A stretch of 64,000 nucleotides of DNA, taken from Variovorax sp. V213 (lineage in GTDB: Bacteria; Pseudomonadota; Gammaproteobacteria; Burkholderiales; Burkholderiaceae_C). The notes below the pieces were generated by a model. The model was given only the letters and a program-made list of their open reading frames with translations. It was not told where the DNA came from and made no database searches. Positions 36,317-44,402 of this stretch are shown in pieces; positions within the stretch are counted from its first letter, which is position 1, and each line of letters begins with the position of its first letter. Location of the stretch: NCBI RefSeq assembly GCF_041154455.1, contig NZ_AP028665.1, positions 930,001-994,000 on the forward strand, read 5' to 3'. The translations under genes and the position numbers were made by a program.

Positions 36317-38237
36317 CCCCTTCAGAATCGCGGTCGCGCTGCTGGTGGCGGCGCTGGTCGGCGTGTACGTGGCCGGCCAAGCGTTCCTGATCGCGATGAA
36401 TCTGCCGCCCCAGCGCGCCACGCTGTTGACTCTCCACGAGTACTGGCAGGCCTACGGTGGACGCCCGGACGTTCGCCGTGTCCTCATTGCTTCGCTCGCC
36501 GGCTCCCAGGGGCTGATGCTGGGCTTGGTCGGTATCGCCATGCTGCCCCGACGCCGGCCGCTGCATGGCGATGCCCGATTCGCAAGTCGTCGCGAGATCG
36601 CGCGATCGGGTCTGCTGAACGAACACGGCATCATCCTCGGGCGTCTCGGCAACCGCTACCTGGTTCTTCCCGGTCAGCAGGGCGTCGCACTCGAGGCGCC
36701 GCCGCGCAGCGGCAAGGGCGTCGGCGTGGTCATCCCCAATCTACTGAACTGGCCCGGCTCGGCCATCGTCAGCGACATCAAGGGCGAGAACTTCACGCGC
36801 ACCGCCGGCTTCCGCGCCGCCCATGGGCAGGAGGTGCACCTGTTCGATCCGCTGTCAGAACGCGAACGGTCGGCGCGCTGGAATCCGCTCGGCTATGTCT
36901 CCGAGACGACCTACCGCTGCATCGACGATCTCCAGCGCATCGGCACGATGCTCTTTCCCGACCCGCAGGCCGGCGACCCCTTCTGGACCTCCTCGGCCCG
37001 ATCTCTGTTCCTGGGCATCGCCCTCTATCTCTTCGAGACCAAGGGTGCCGCGCGCACCTTGGGCGAGGTCCTGCGCCAGGGCATGGCCAGCGACGCCGAG
37101 GGCTTTCAGAAGCACTGGAAGCGCGTGATCGACGCCTGCGAGCGCGCGGGGTACCCCTTGTCGCAGGAAGCGGTGCAGAGCCTCTACGACGTGATCGACC
37201 TGGCGCCGACCACGGCCTCCAGCATCCGCAAGACCTTCACCAGCCGCCTGGACCTGTGGCTCAACCCGATGATCGATGCGGCCACCTCGGCCAACGACTT
37301 CGACCTGAGAGAACTGCGCAAGCGCCCGATCTCGATCTATGTACAGATCAACCCCGACAACATCGCTCGGCTGCAGCCGCTCCTGAACCTGTTCTTCCAG
37401 CAGGCGATCGGCCTGCAAACGCGGGAACTTCCCGAGAACAATCCGCAGCTTCGCCATCAGGTGCTCCTGATGCTCGACGAGTTTCCGGCGCTCGGGCGCA
37501 TTCCCGTCATCGCCGACTCCACCGCCTTCCTGCCTGGCTACAACGTGCGCACCGTGGTCATCGTTCAGTCCAATTCGCAGCTGATCGAGAAGTACGGCGT
37601 CGAGGGCGCCAAGTCGATCCGCAAGATGTTGGCCGCGCGCATCGTCTTCCCGCCCAAGGAGTACGAGGACGCCGAGGCCATCTCGCGCGAGCTGGGGACC
37701 TGCACCGTCCGGCAGAAGAACGTCAGCCGCCCGATGTGGGGCGGCGCGGGCAAGGAACCGACCGTGAGCATCAGCGAGCAGCCGCGCCGTCTGCTGCTGC
37801 CCCAGGAGGTCAAGGAACTGGGACCGGACCGGATGATCCTGTTCTACGAAGGCCTGCGGCCGGTGCTGGCGTACCGCATCCTCTACTTTCGCGACAGGTT
37901 TTTCGCGCCGCGCGAGCGACCGCCGCCGCCAGTCCCGAAGCTCGACCTGAACAAGTCCGGCGGCGTCGTCGCCACCGCTCCGGCGGCCACACCCGATGAC
38001 AGGAAAGACGCAGCCGACACGGAACCCGGATCCATCGCGAACGCCTCGCCACAGGACGGTGGCGCCGCGCCCATGACCAAGCGGGCCGGCACATTGGCCA
38101 CCGATGTACTGAACGACGAGTTGAAGCTGGAAGACTTCTCGTTCGACTTCGACGACGTGGAGATTCCCGCCGAGAAGCTCGGCGATGAGGACATGAAACG
38201 CCACGTCGACGAGTTCATGGCGCGAATCCTGGACTGA
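36282..38237 (+). CDS. virD4: VirD4-type coupling protein
   Basis: The 651-residue protein has two N-terminal membrane helices (IAVALLVAALVGVYVAGQAF; GSQGLMLGLVGIAMLP), Walker A at about 139-146 (APPRSGKGVGVVIPNLL) and Walker B near 394 (VLLMLDEFPALGRI). It brings the relaxase-DNA complex to the channel. The C-terminal 100 residues are Pro-rich and then acidic (DDVEIPAEKLGDED), a likely substrate or relaxase contact. Five tandem AAGCC units follow the stop. Confidence 0.93.
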   Translation: MTLAPRSDGLPSPFRIAVALLVAALVGVYVAGQAFLIAMNLPPQRATLLTLHEYWQAYGGRPDVRRVLIASLAGSQGLMLGLVGIAMLPRRRPLHGDARFASRREIARSGLLNEHGIILGRLGNRYLVLPGQQGVALEAPPRSGKGVGVVIPNLLNWPGSAIVSDIKGENFTRTAGFRAAHGQEVHLFDPLSERERSARWNPLGYVSETTYRCIDDLQRIGTMLFPDPQAGDPFWTSSARSLFLGIALYLFETKGAARTLGEVLRQGMASDAEGFQKHWKRVIDACERAGYPLSQEAVQSLYDVIDLAPTTASSIRKTFTSRLDLWLNPMIDAATSANDFDLRELRKRPISIYVQINPDNIARLQPLLNLFFQQAIGLQTRELPENNPQLRHQVLLMLDEFPALGRIPVIADSTAFLPGYNVRTVVIVQSNSQLIEKYGVEGAKSIRKMLAARIVFPPKEYEDAEAISRELGTCTVRQKNVSRPMWGGAGKEPTVSISEQPRRLLLPQEVKELGPDRMILFYEGLRPVLAYRILYFRDRFFAPRERPPPPVPKLDLNKSGGVVATAPAATPDDRKDAADTEPGSIANASPQDGGAAPMTKRAGTLATDVLNDELKLEDFSFDFDDVEIPAEKLGDEDMKRHVDEFMARILD

Positions 38238-38261
38238 AGCCAAGCCAAGCCAAGCCAAGCC
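38237..38261 (+). repeat. Five tandem AAGCC units
   Basis: Five perfect head-to-tail copies of AAGCC begin at the last base of the virD4 stop and end 36 bases before the next gene. Such short repeats can vary by slippage and change gene spacing. No other role can be read from the sequence. Confidence 0.7.
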
Positions 38262-38297
38262 GAGCGCATCGGACAGTCCACGTGAAAGGAACCACAA

Positions 38298-39503
38298 ATG
38301 TCCACAGACCATTCGCCCGAAAACCACCCTCCGAGCGGCACTGGGAGCACCGCATCTTGGAACGGCGCTGGCGCCGTCCAGGGAGATGCGCCTGCTGCGG
38401 GCCGCGGCCATGCACGGGTACCCGATGCCATCGAGCGCCGCTACTTGCGCATCGACAATCGCTACTTCTTCCCGGACCGCACCCTCGCCTTCATCGACGA
38501 CGGCGGCCGCCTCCGAGTGAAGACCGAAAACCGCGAGGTGCTGCACAGCGCCGTGGCGATCGCCGAAGCGCGCGAATGGCGGGTCATCGAACTCAAAGGC
38601 ACTGAGTCCTTTCGCCAGGGCATGTGGCGCGAAGCCGCGCTGCGGGGCATCAAGGTCCGAGGCTACGAGCCGACCGCGGCTGAACTCCTCCAGGTGCAGC
38701 GTGCGTTGGAGAAAAGAGGGCCGCCCTTACACGAGACCGGACGGGATCCGATACCGAGGTCGCTGGACCGTGAACCAGCGACCGTGCACGAAGGCGCCGT
38801 TCCCGCCGCAGCCGGTCGCAACGCCAGTCTTCATCCGCACGAAGAAGAACCGCAAGACCGCCGATTCGAGCGCGGAGGGAGACCGCCTGTCACGGGGATG
38901 CTTCTGGCGGCCGCCGCGGCACCATATCGATTTGATCCGGCGCAGCGCATGTCCTTCTACGTGACGCTCCGCGCCGAGACCGGAGAGCGCACCGTCTGGG
39001 GTACGGACCTCGAGCGGGCCTTCGCAGAGTCTGCTTCGCAACCGCGCATCGGCGACCAGGTGGTGCTCACGCGGCTCGGCACCCGTCCGGTCCACGTGCG
39101 CATGGCGGCGCGCAACGCGGAAGGCGAACTGGTCGGCGAAAAGAAAATTGTCGCGCAGCGTGCGCGGTGGAGCATCGAGACATCCGATCACCTTCGCGCG
39201 ATGGAGCACCACGCCATGCGCATTCGCACCGGGGAATCGCTATCCGATGCGGCCCAGGGTCAGCACCCCGAACTGGCCACAGCGGCGGCGGACCTCAAGC
39301 TGGCCGAGCAGTACGCACAGCGCGTGACCAGCGATCGGTCGTCCCAGCTGCGCCTCGTACAGCTGATTCGCGAGCGGATGGCCGAGGCGGTGGCGCAAGG
39401 CCGCTCCATCCACCTTCCGGATCGACTCCCGAGGCCCGCACGCATCCCTGCGCGCCAACGCGCGGCCCGAGACCGCGAGGAGTTGAACCATGAGCGCTTC
39501 TAG
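38298..39503 (+). CDS. LPD7-domain protein of the conjugation operon
   Basis: The 401-residue protein carries an LPD7-like region (about 40-130: YLRIDNRYFFPDRTLAFIDD, then HSAVAIAEAREWRVIELKGT and FRQGMWREAALRGIKVRGYE). This domain is otherwise found in the C-terminal half of large TraI/relaxase-type polyvalent proteins. The second half (about 200-400) resembles no family I know. It is the first gene after virD4. It may be an effector, a protein sent with the DNA, or a helper of the relaxase; this is inferred from domain context. Confidence 0.7.
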   Translation: MSTDHSPENHPPSGTGSTASWNGAGAVQGDAPAAGRGHARVPDAIERRYLRIDNRYFFPDRTLAFIDDGGRLRVKTENREVLHSAVAIAEAREWRVIELKGTESFRQGMWREAALRGIKVRGYEPTAAELLQVQRALEKRGPPLHETGRDPIPRSLDREPATVHEGAVPAAAGRNASLHPHEEEPQDRRFERGGRPPVTGMLLAAAAAPYRFDPAQRMSFYVTLRAETGERTVWGTDLERAFAESASQPRIGDQVVLTRLGTRPVHVRMAARNAEGELVGEKKIVAQRARWSIETSDHLRAMEHHAMRIRTGESLSDAAQGQHPELATAAADLKLAEQYAQRVTSDRSSQLRLVQLIRERMAEAVAQGRSIHLPDRLPRPARIPARQRAARDREELNHERF

Positions 39504-39939
39504 ACATCGTCGGAAACCGAGGTTGAAGCTAGAACTATGCGTCCAGCCTTGCGTGCGCGCTGTGCGCGCCTCTCTCCGGTCCTGCTCTGCCGCGGGACGT
39601 CGTCCGAGGCGCCGCGCCGGACACCCCGAGACGCAGGGCGCTGTTCTTTCGGCACCCAGGCAAAGGCCGCCGCGCGGCGAGGCGGTTCGGTCCTACTCCA
39701 CCGCCCGCTTCCTGGTCAATCAATGGGTGCCGGTCCGCACGAACGCGCTGCAGCACATCAAGTCGGTGGCGGCGAGCGCAATGGACCTCCAGGCCGGTCG
39801 TTTAGCCGCACGTCCTCGGCCGCACAGCGCAACGCCGGAATGTGCCGCTTGTACCCAGCGCAGCGCGCTCACCGCATCGCATGGCGCGGCGTGGCGCCAG
39901 CGGTGGATTGAATGCTTCGAACTTCCTCCAGCGTGCTGA
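39490..39939 (+). CDS. Arg-rich hypothetical protein, coupled to the LPD7 gene
   Basis: The 149-residue frame starts inside the last codons of the LPD7 gene, with GAGGAG 7 bases upstream, and ends 3 bases before the TraX start. This tight packing suggests a real gene. It contains YSTARFLVNQWVPVRTNALQ and four Cys in its second half, but no motif I know. High Arg and Ala content leaves open that it is a chance frame in GC-rich DNA. Confidence 0.4.
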   Translation: MSASRHRRKPRLKLELCVQPCVRAVRASLRSCSAAGRRPRRRAGHPETQGAVLSAPRQRPPRGEAVRSYSTARFLVNQWVPVRTNALQHIKSVAASAMDLQAGRLAARPRPHSATPECAACTQRSALTASHGAAWRQRWIECFELPPAC

Positions 39940-39942
39940 TGC

Positions 39943-40686
39943 ATGAGGGTTCAACCCAGCCTCACCACCATGTCCCGAAGGCTCCAGATACGCGATCGAG
40001 CGAAACCTCAGACACCTGTGGGCGCATGGTCGATCTCGAACGGTTCGCTCGAAGCGCTCAAATGGGTCGGTCTGTTGCTCATGACGGGAGACCACGTCAA
40101 CAAGTACCTGCTGCACGATTCAAGCCCGGCTCTCTACGCATTGGGGCGCATGGTGATGCCGCTCTTCGCCTTCGTGCTCATGTTCAACCTCACGCGCCCC
40201 GGCGCCCACGAGAGCGGCATTCACGTGCGCGTGATGAAGCGGCTGGCAGTCTTTGCGCCGCTGGCGACGCCGGCTTTCGTTCATCTGGTCGGCTGGTGGC
40301 CCTTGAACATCCTGGCCACGCTCTTGTTGGCAACGCTGATCGTCTGGCTGCTCGAGCGGGACAGCAGGTCCGCGCGCTGCACGGCCTGGATTGCCTTCCT
40401 TGTGGGTGGCGCCGTGGTGGAATTCTGGTGGCCGGCGCTGCTCTGCTGCCTAAGCTCCTGGGCGTTCCTTCGCAGGCCCAGCGGTCTGCGGATGCTGTTG
40501 TGGGCCTCGGCGACGGCGTCGCTCGCCGCCATCAACGGCAACTTCGCCGCGATGGCCACCCTGCTCTTGATCTGGGGCGCGCGGCAGGTCGTGATACCAC
40601 TGCCGCGCAGTCGGTGGGTCTTTTACGCCTTCTATCCAATCCATCTCTCTCTGATTGCCCTGGTGTTGATTGCCGGTGAAAACTGA
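39943..40686 (+). CDS. traX: TraX-family membrane protein
   Basis: The 247-residue protein (238 if ATG 39970 is the start) has seven or eight hydrophobic segments and the TraX family start NGSLEALKWVGLLLMTGDHV with NKYLLHDS, where Asp and His may be catalytic. TraX acetylates F-type pilin, and relatives occur in many conjugative elements. Here it ends the secretion operon and faces the relaxase gene. Its substrate here, perhaps the VirB2 pilin, is inferred. Confidence 0.88.
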   Translation: MRVQPSLTTMSRRLQIRDRAKPQTPVGAWSISNGSLEALKWVGLLLMTGDHVNKYLLHDSSPALYALGRMVMPLFAFVLMFNLTRPGAHESGIHVRVMKRLAVFAPLATPAFVHLVGWWPLNILATLLLATLIVWLLERDSRSARCTAWIAFLVGGAVVEFWWPALLCCLSSWAFLRRPSGLRMLLWASATASLAAINGNFAAMATLLLIWGARQVVIPLPRSRWVFYAFYPIHLSLIALVLIAGEN

Positions 40687-40957
40687 CCCGGTGGGGATGC
40701 GGACAAAACTGCAAAGCACAGAAGGATCGGCCCACACCTCAGGTCGTATCTCGAGGTGTTCTCAAGCGATCCGACCGATCGTCCGCCGGCGAGCTACGGG
40801 AAACGCTGTTGATCGTTGCCGAACGACTCTGGCCTCAGAGTTCTCGGCATCACCGGCTTCAACGCCGACCGCTCGGCCCTTGGGTCGCTCTCATGGTAGA
40901 CATCCAAGGGCTCGATGCTTCTGCATTGGACCTGCCCATGTTCAATGCGTGTCGCGT
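40687..40957. other. Convergent intergenic region, about 270 bases
   Basis: Between the stops of traX and the relaxase gene there is only a 7-bp inverted repeat (ACACCTC / GAGGTGT around 40734-40760) without a T-run. No gene is supported. Confidence 0.35.
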
Positions 40958-42070
40958 TCACCGGTCGCGCGTTCCCGGCGACTGAGCATCCTCGCGGTCC
41001 GGAGGTCTGCGTGTGGTCTGCTCTCTCCAGCGTTCCGCCAGTCGCTGTGCTTCGCTCAGCACATCCGGCATTCGTGCGACGAAATGATCGACCCGAGCGG
41101 CAAGATCTGCTTCGCCCTGGCTTCGAAGTGCTTCCGCTGTTGCGTGCCAATCTGTGACCACCTCCGCCCGAGTATTGCGCATCTTCTCTTTGCCGTCATC
41201 CACGGCGCCTCGCCCCGACCTCAGAGCCTGGAGCAGGCTCTCCAGCTTGGCGCGCATGAAGGTCGAGGTCTTCGGCGGTCGATGCCCGGTCCGGTCGCTC
41301 GGGGGCAGTTGGCCGAATGCCCGAAGCGCACGGAGCCGGTGATGGATCGCATCCCTGTAGGGCTTGCGGGTCTGCCCTCGCACCTGCCGCGGTGTGGCAT
41401 TGGCCGCCACACCCTGCTCGCGCATCAGGGCGGCGAACTGCTCGCGCCACTGGCGCAGCGTGTCCTTGCGGATGTAGAGGCGCTGGCCCGGCTCGAACTC
41501 GTGCTCGCACTTGACCACCAGATGCACATGCGGGTGCGGTTGATCGGTGTGCAGCACCATGGCATAGCGATATTGCAGCGCGAAATTCTCGCGCGCAAAG
41601 ACGCGGGCGGCAGCCAGTACCCTTTCCGGTGGCGTGCCGGCAGGCATGGACAGGACGATGTTGTGCACCAGCTTCGCACGCGTGTCCTTTTGCTCCAGAA
41701 CAGGCTTCGGCTTGTACTGGCTTCTACAAAGCTCCAGCTGCCAGTCGGCCGTGATCTCCTTGGCTGCACCCCGGCCCTGCGGCGCCAGTCCCTCGTCGGT
41801 TTCGATCGGCAGCTTGCCGCGCCGGCCGATGTAGCGCAGATGGGCCTCGACGCCGCCGACGTCCCGCCCGCCCCCGGAGACTTTCACCATCACCTCGGGC
41901 GTGCGTCCCACCGTGCGCTGGATCTGCGCGATCTGGTCGGCGCCGAGGCGCAGCGTGCCACCTGGCCCTCGCCGACCGTAGCTCACGATGTCCAGGGTCA
42001 TGTCGCGCGACGCATCGGCCGCGCCGCGGCCGCTTCGGCCCGCGCGCACCCTCTGTTCAGGCACGGGCAC
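40958..42070 (-). CDS. Relaxase of the MobA/VirD2 type
   Basis: The 370-residue protein has the metal-binding motif of relaxases at about residues 169-182 (HTDQPHPHVHLVVK, H-x-D-x2-H-x-H-x-H) and upstream VMVKVSGGGRDVGGVEAHLR. That motif and the nearby nick site CTATCCTG point to MOBP. It would cut oriT and stay attached to the 5' end for transfer. The start may be GTG 42070, overlapping the mobC-like gene by 14 bases, or ATG 42001; the N-terminal YG motif (DIVSYGRRG) is retained in both. C-terminal residues about 260-370 are a charged tail. Confidence 0.87.
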   Translation of the reverse strand: MPVPEQRVRAGRSGRGAADASRDMTLDIVSYGRRGPGGTLRLGADQIAQIQRTVGRTPEVMVKVSGGGRDVGGVEAHLRYIGRRGKLPIETDEGLAPQGRGAAKEITADWQLELCRSQYKPKPVLEQKDTRAKLVHNIVLSMPAGTPPERVLAAARVFARENFALQYRYAMVLHTDQPHPHVHLVVKCEHEFEPGQRLYIRKDTLRQWREQFAALMREQGVAANATPRQVRGQTRKPYRDAIHHRLRALRAFGQLPPSDRTGHRPPKTSTFMRAKLESLLQALRSGRGAVDDGKEKMRNTRAEVVTDWHATAEALRSQGEADLAARVDHFVARMPDVLSEAQRLAERWREQTTRRPPDREDAQSPGTRDR

Positions 42071-42623
42071 TCCCGCCGTCGGTTTCCCAGCTGATGAGGT
42101 TGCGCCGCACGACGGCGGCGGTGGCTTCGCGTGCCGCCTCGACTTCCCGCCGGACCAGCGCGATCGCTTCGCTGAGGTCCGGCGCCAACGGCTCGAGTTG
42201 AGTGTTCGGCACGCCGAACCTCCGAAGCTGACGTCCCAACGCGGCCAGCTGGGCGCCGGTCACCTTGATCTGATCCAGGTCGTTCGGCGGCAGCACGGCC
42301 GCGTCACGCACATGGTTGTGGATCAGCAGGGCCAGGTAGCTGGCTGTCTTCATTCCACGGACGCGGGCTCGTCCGGCCGCGAGCGCTCTATCGCCTTTGC
42401 GAAGTCGCAACGTGATGCGATCCGCCACGCCAATGCCCCCTTCCGGTTCGCGTGGGAAGCCCAGCGAGATGTCGCCGTTGGTCTTGAGGACCTCGTCGAC
42501 CATCTTCGCGAGCAGAGTCGACGCACTGAGATGATGCCGCGCCGCCAGCGCGGCGAAGTGCGCCTTCCTATCGGACGGCACCCGGGTAGCTATCACGCAG
42601 CTCGATCGAGAGGTCTTGGTCAT
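42057..42623 (-). CDS. mobC: MobC/TraJ-like oriT-binding accessory protein
   Basis: The 188-residue protein reads as a ribbon-helix-helix mobilisation protein: ATRVPSDRKAHFAALAARHH and, later, ITLRLRKGDRALAAGRARVR with TASYLALLIHNHVRD. It would bind oriT and recruit the relaxase, whose gene follows with a 14-base overlap. It is the first gene of the mob operon, and the nick-like sequence lies about 45 bases upstream of its ATG. A GTTCGGC-AC-GCCGAAC palindrome occurs inside its coding sequence. Confidence 0.75.
   Translation of the reverse strand: MTKTSRSSCVIATRVPSDRKAHFAALAARHHLSASTLLAKMVDEVLKTNGDISLGFPREPEGGIGVADRITLRLRKGDRALAAGRARVRGMKTASYLALLIHNHVRDAAVLPPNDLDQIKVTGAQLAALGRQLRRFGVPNTQLEPLAPDLSEAIALVRREVEAAREATAAVVRRNLISWETDGGSARA
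42204..42219. repeat. Palindrome GTTCGGC-NN-GCCGAAC, copy 1
   Basis: GTTCGGCACGCCGAAC lies inside the mobC-like gene. The same core occurs at 42782-42797 and 44740-44755. It may be an operator, or a chance of codon use here. Confidence 0.5.
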
Positions 42624-42770
42624 TGCAACGCCGTGGCAGTAAACAATGTCTGACGTCAGTCTATCCTGCCCTCATAGCCGCACAAGGACTCTGCCCTCGG
42701 AATTCCAGCGTCGAGCTCACCTCACCGTTTCGCCGCTCCAGGAGCGTTGCCGTCGATCGAAGTTCGGAGC
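42624..42770 (+). other. oriT: Origin of transfer (oriT) candidate
   Basis: CTATCCTGCCC (42661-42671) equals the nick region of IncP/RP4-type oriT (YATCCTG/Y), so nicking is expected after G42668 on the plus strand. A 10-bp palindrome CTGACGTCAG (42650-42659) lies directly before it, where oriT-binding proteins usually sit. The mobC-like and relaxase genes are read away from the site. This is the usual layout of a MOBP mob region. Confidence 0.75.
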
Positions 42771-42808
42771 CCTCCATCAGTGTTCGGCGTGCCGAACGTT
42801 GATGGAGG
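42771..42808. repeat. 38-bp inverted repeat next to oriT
   Basis: The arms CCTCCATCAGTGTTCGGC (42771-42788) and GCCGAACGTTGATGGAGG (42791-42808) match at 16 of 18 positions with a 2-base centre. The core is the same GTTCGGC-NN-GCCGAAC palindrome found at 42204 and 44740. It lies about 100 bases beyond the nick site. A regulator operator, a transfer-termination hairpin, or a recombinase site are all possible. Confidence 0.7.
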
Positions 42809-43212
42809 TAGGCAGAACGATCCCTCGGAGCGAGTTCGCGCGCGATCAAACCAGGCCAACTCGGACTTGCACAAGCACGGTGATATGGATCTCCACGAAT
42901 TTCCTTTCACGTCGCCATGCGATCTATAGCGTCATAGTGCCTGGTATGGGCATTTGAGCTTCGTTACCGGCTGCTCTTCGTGCACGCGAGGATCGATGCC
43001 GACTTGGCCGAACAGCTGCTGGCGCAGGTGGGCGCGATCTTGTTCGATCCCAGAAGGCTACCGGGCGGTAGGTCAGTTCAAGGAACAGAGACGGCTAAGG
43101 ACCTCGCTCCAGCGCCGAGCAAGCCCCCGGGGCAACGTGTTGCGTCGTCTTGTTTTCGCCCGGCCTGGCGCAGCCGCATCTAAGGGCGCAAGGCACTATA
43201 TTTGTCGAATGC
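42809..43212. other. Region of fragments after oriT, about 400 bases
   Basis: An open stretch around 42950-43060 reads FELRYRLLFVHARIDADLAE and QLLAQVGAIL, which looks like real coding sequence of an unknown gene, but it has no start and stops soon. Otherwise nothing is recognised. Confidence 0.35.
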
Positions 43213-43420
43213 ATGCCTGCGCGCTCCTCCCGTTCGAAGTCTCCTGCTTCATCGAGGAACCGCGAAGACCTGGAGCACATCATTCGGGCAGCCGGCGAGG
43301 TCACTGCGAGTACGAGTTCATCATCGTTGGCAGCCAGGCGATCCTCGGGCCCATTCCCTACCCTCCGGATGTGTTCAAGTTTTCAGCGGAAGCGGATATC
43401 TACCGCGTCCCAGCCAACTG
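43213..43420 (+). pseudogene. Nucleotidyltransferase-like fragment, frameshifted
   Basis: From ATG 43213 the frame reads MPARSSRSKSPASSRNREDL then EHIIRAAGEVT. At about 43307 it must shift to continue as EYEFIIVGSQAILGPIPYPP and DVFKFSAEADIY. The combined sequence matches the start of DUF6036/AbiEii-like nucleotidyltransferases, where G-S-Q-A and the later S-x-E-x-D are the active-site motif. It is cut off right after EADIY, where the NIPSNAP gene region begins on the other strand. Confidence 0.55.
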
Positions 43421-43441
43421 CGTCGTCCGCCGCGGAAGAGA

Positions 43442-43774
43442 CTATTTCGCAGGCGAGAAAGAGGTTGGCGCCAGGAACGAGTTGTCCATCTTCGCAACAA
43501 TCGGTCCGGCCGCCTCGCTCGCCTTCCTGACCTCGACCCATTCGGGATCGACGACAAACTTGCCCCACTTGACCTCACGATCGGCCAGGTTCTCCCAGAC
43601 GAGCATGTAGGTAAGCGCGTTGCTGTCAGGTCCGACTGCAGTCGTCCAATATCCGAGTTGACGAATTCCCAGTCGGTTCCAGATGCCCACCGTGTGATCG
43701 CGAAATCTGGCAAGAACGTCGGGTAGCCGGCCAGGCATTGCGGTATAGACGCGTAGTTCGTAGATCATCGACAT
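43442..43774 (-). CDS. NIPSNAP-family protein
   Basis: The 110-residue protein has the family start MSMIYELRVYTAMPGRLPDV and the NIPSNAP core LGYWTTAVGPDSNALTYMLV with WENLADREVKWGKF. These small ferredoxin-like-fold proteins often accompany CoA or short-chain dehydrogenase catabolic genes; the reaction is not established. Upstream on the same strand lies a possible SDR tail. It appears complete, although its surroundings are decayed. Confidence 0.85.
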   Translation of the reverse strand: MSMIYELRVYTAMPGRLPDVLARFRDHTVGIWNRLGIRQLGYWTTAVGPDSNALTYMLVWENLADREVKWGKFVVDPEWVEVRKASEAAGPIVAKMDNSFLAPTSFSPAK

Positions 43775-43828
43775 CAGTGCTGAAAAGATTGTTGCGAGTT
43801 GACGGGGTGGCGGCCGTGACCGCCAGGC

Positions 43829-43912
43829 TCACATTGTGCCGCCAGCGGTCCATCCGCCGTCAGAGAAGATGATCTGCCCATCCGAAGCCCTGGCTCCCAT
43901 GATCATGTGAGA
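43829..43912 (-). pseudogene. Possible SDR C-terminal tail
   Basis: The minus strand ends MIMGARASDGQIIFSDGGWT then AGGTM and stop. The G-Q-I-I-F-S-D-G-G-W-T-A-G pattern is the usual end of a short-chain dehydrogenase. Nothing before it matches the family. It precedes the NIPSNAP gene, a pairing seen in catabolic operons. Confidence 0.4.
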
Positions 43913-43985
43913 GGGCTCGCAAACCCTTGTATTACAAATTGTGTACGGCATCAGACTTCGGCCTCCATCACAAGAATGAGAAGCT

Positions 43986-44111
43986 ATGAAGAAGATTGCG
44001 GTATTGCTCGCGGCACTCTGCATGAGTTGCGGTGCACTCGCGCACTCGGGAGGCACCGACCAAAACGGCTGCCATCAGGATCACAAAACCGGCAGCCGTC
44101 ATTGCCACTGA
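43986..44111 (+). CDS. YHYH-type small exported protein
   Basis: A 41-residue protein. A signal peptide (KKIAVLLAALCMSCGALA) is followed by HSGGTDQNGCHQDHKTGSRH and a final CH. The repeated H/C spacing (GCHxDHKTGxxHCH) matches the YHYH family found in many bacteria, probably metal-binding. The mature form is only about 22 residues. It is 15 bases before another small secreted protein gene. Confidence 0.7.
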   Translation: MKKIAVLLAALCMSCGALAHSGGTDQNGCHQDHKTGSRHCH

Positions 44112-44126
44112 TCGAGGGCACAAAAA

Positions 44127-44402
44127 ATGAGATCGATCATCGTCCTCGCAGCCGTCCTTGCTGTCAGCTCAACCGCTTTCGCGCGGGGCGGCGGCGGCCA
44201 CAGTTCCAGCGGCCACAGCTCATATTCGTCAAGCTACGGATCCAGTGGCAGCCATTCGACCAGCGGCTACACAAAGAGCAACGGAACGTATGTGGCACCA
44301 AGCCACGCCACAAACCCGAACGGAACGAAGACGGACAACTGGTCCACCAGAGGCAACGTCAACCCCTACACGGGCAAGCCCGGCACGAAGCCTCAAGACT
44401 GA
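44127..44402 (+). CDS. Secreted Ser/Gly/His-rich protein
   Basis: The 91-residue protein has a signal peptide (RSIIVLAAVLAVSSTAFA), a Gly/Ser/His/Tyr-rich low-complexity segment (about 20-48), and a conserved-looking tail, GYTKSNGTYVAPSHATNPNG, then NWSTRGNVNPYTGKPGTK. From memory such tails recur in small exported proteins of proteobacteria and phages, without a known function. The pairing with the YHYH gene suggests joint expression. Confidence 0.7.
   Translation: MRSIIVLAAVLAVSSTAFARGGGGHSSSGHSSYSSSYGSSGSHSTSGYTKSNGTYVAPSHATNPNGTKTDNWSTRGNVNPYTGKPGTKPQD

Noticed and set aside
40670..42094. A 474-codon plus-strand frame across the relaxase gene
   Set aside because: The opposite strand has the relaxase H-x-D-x2-H-x-H-x-H motif and MobC overlap; this frame is its shadow.
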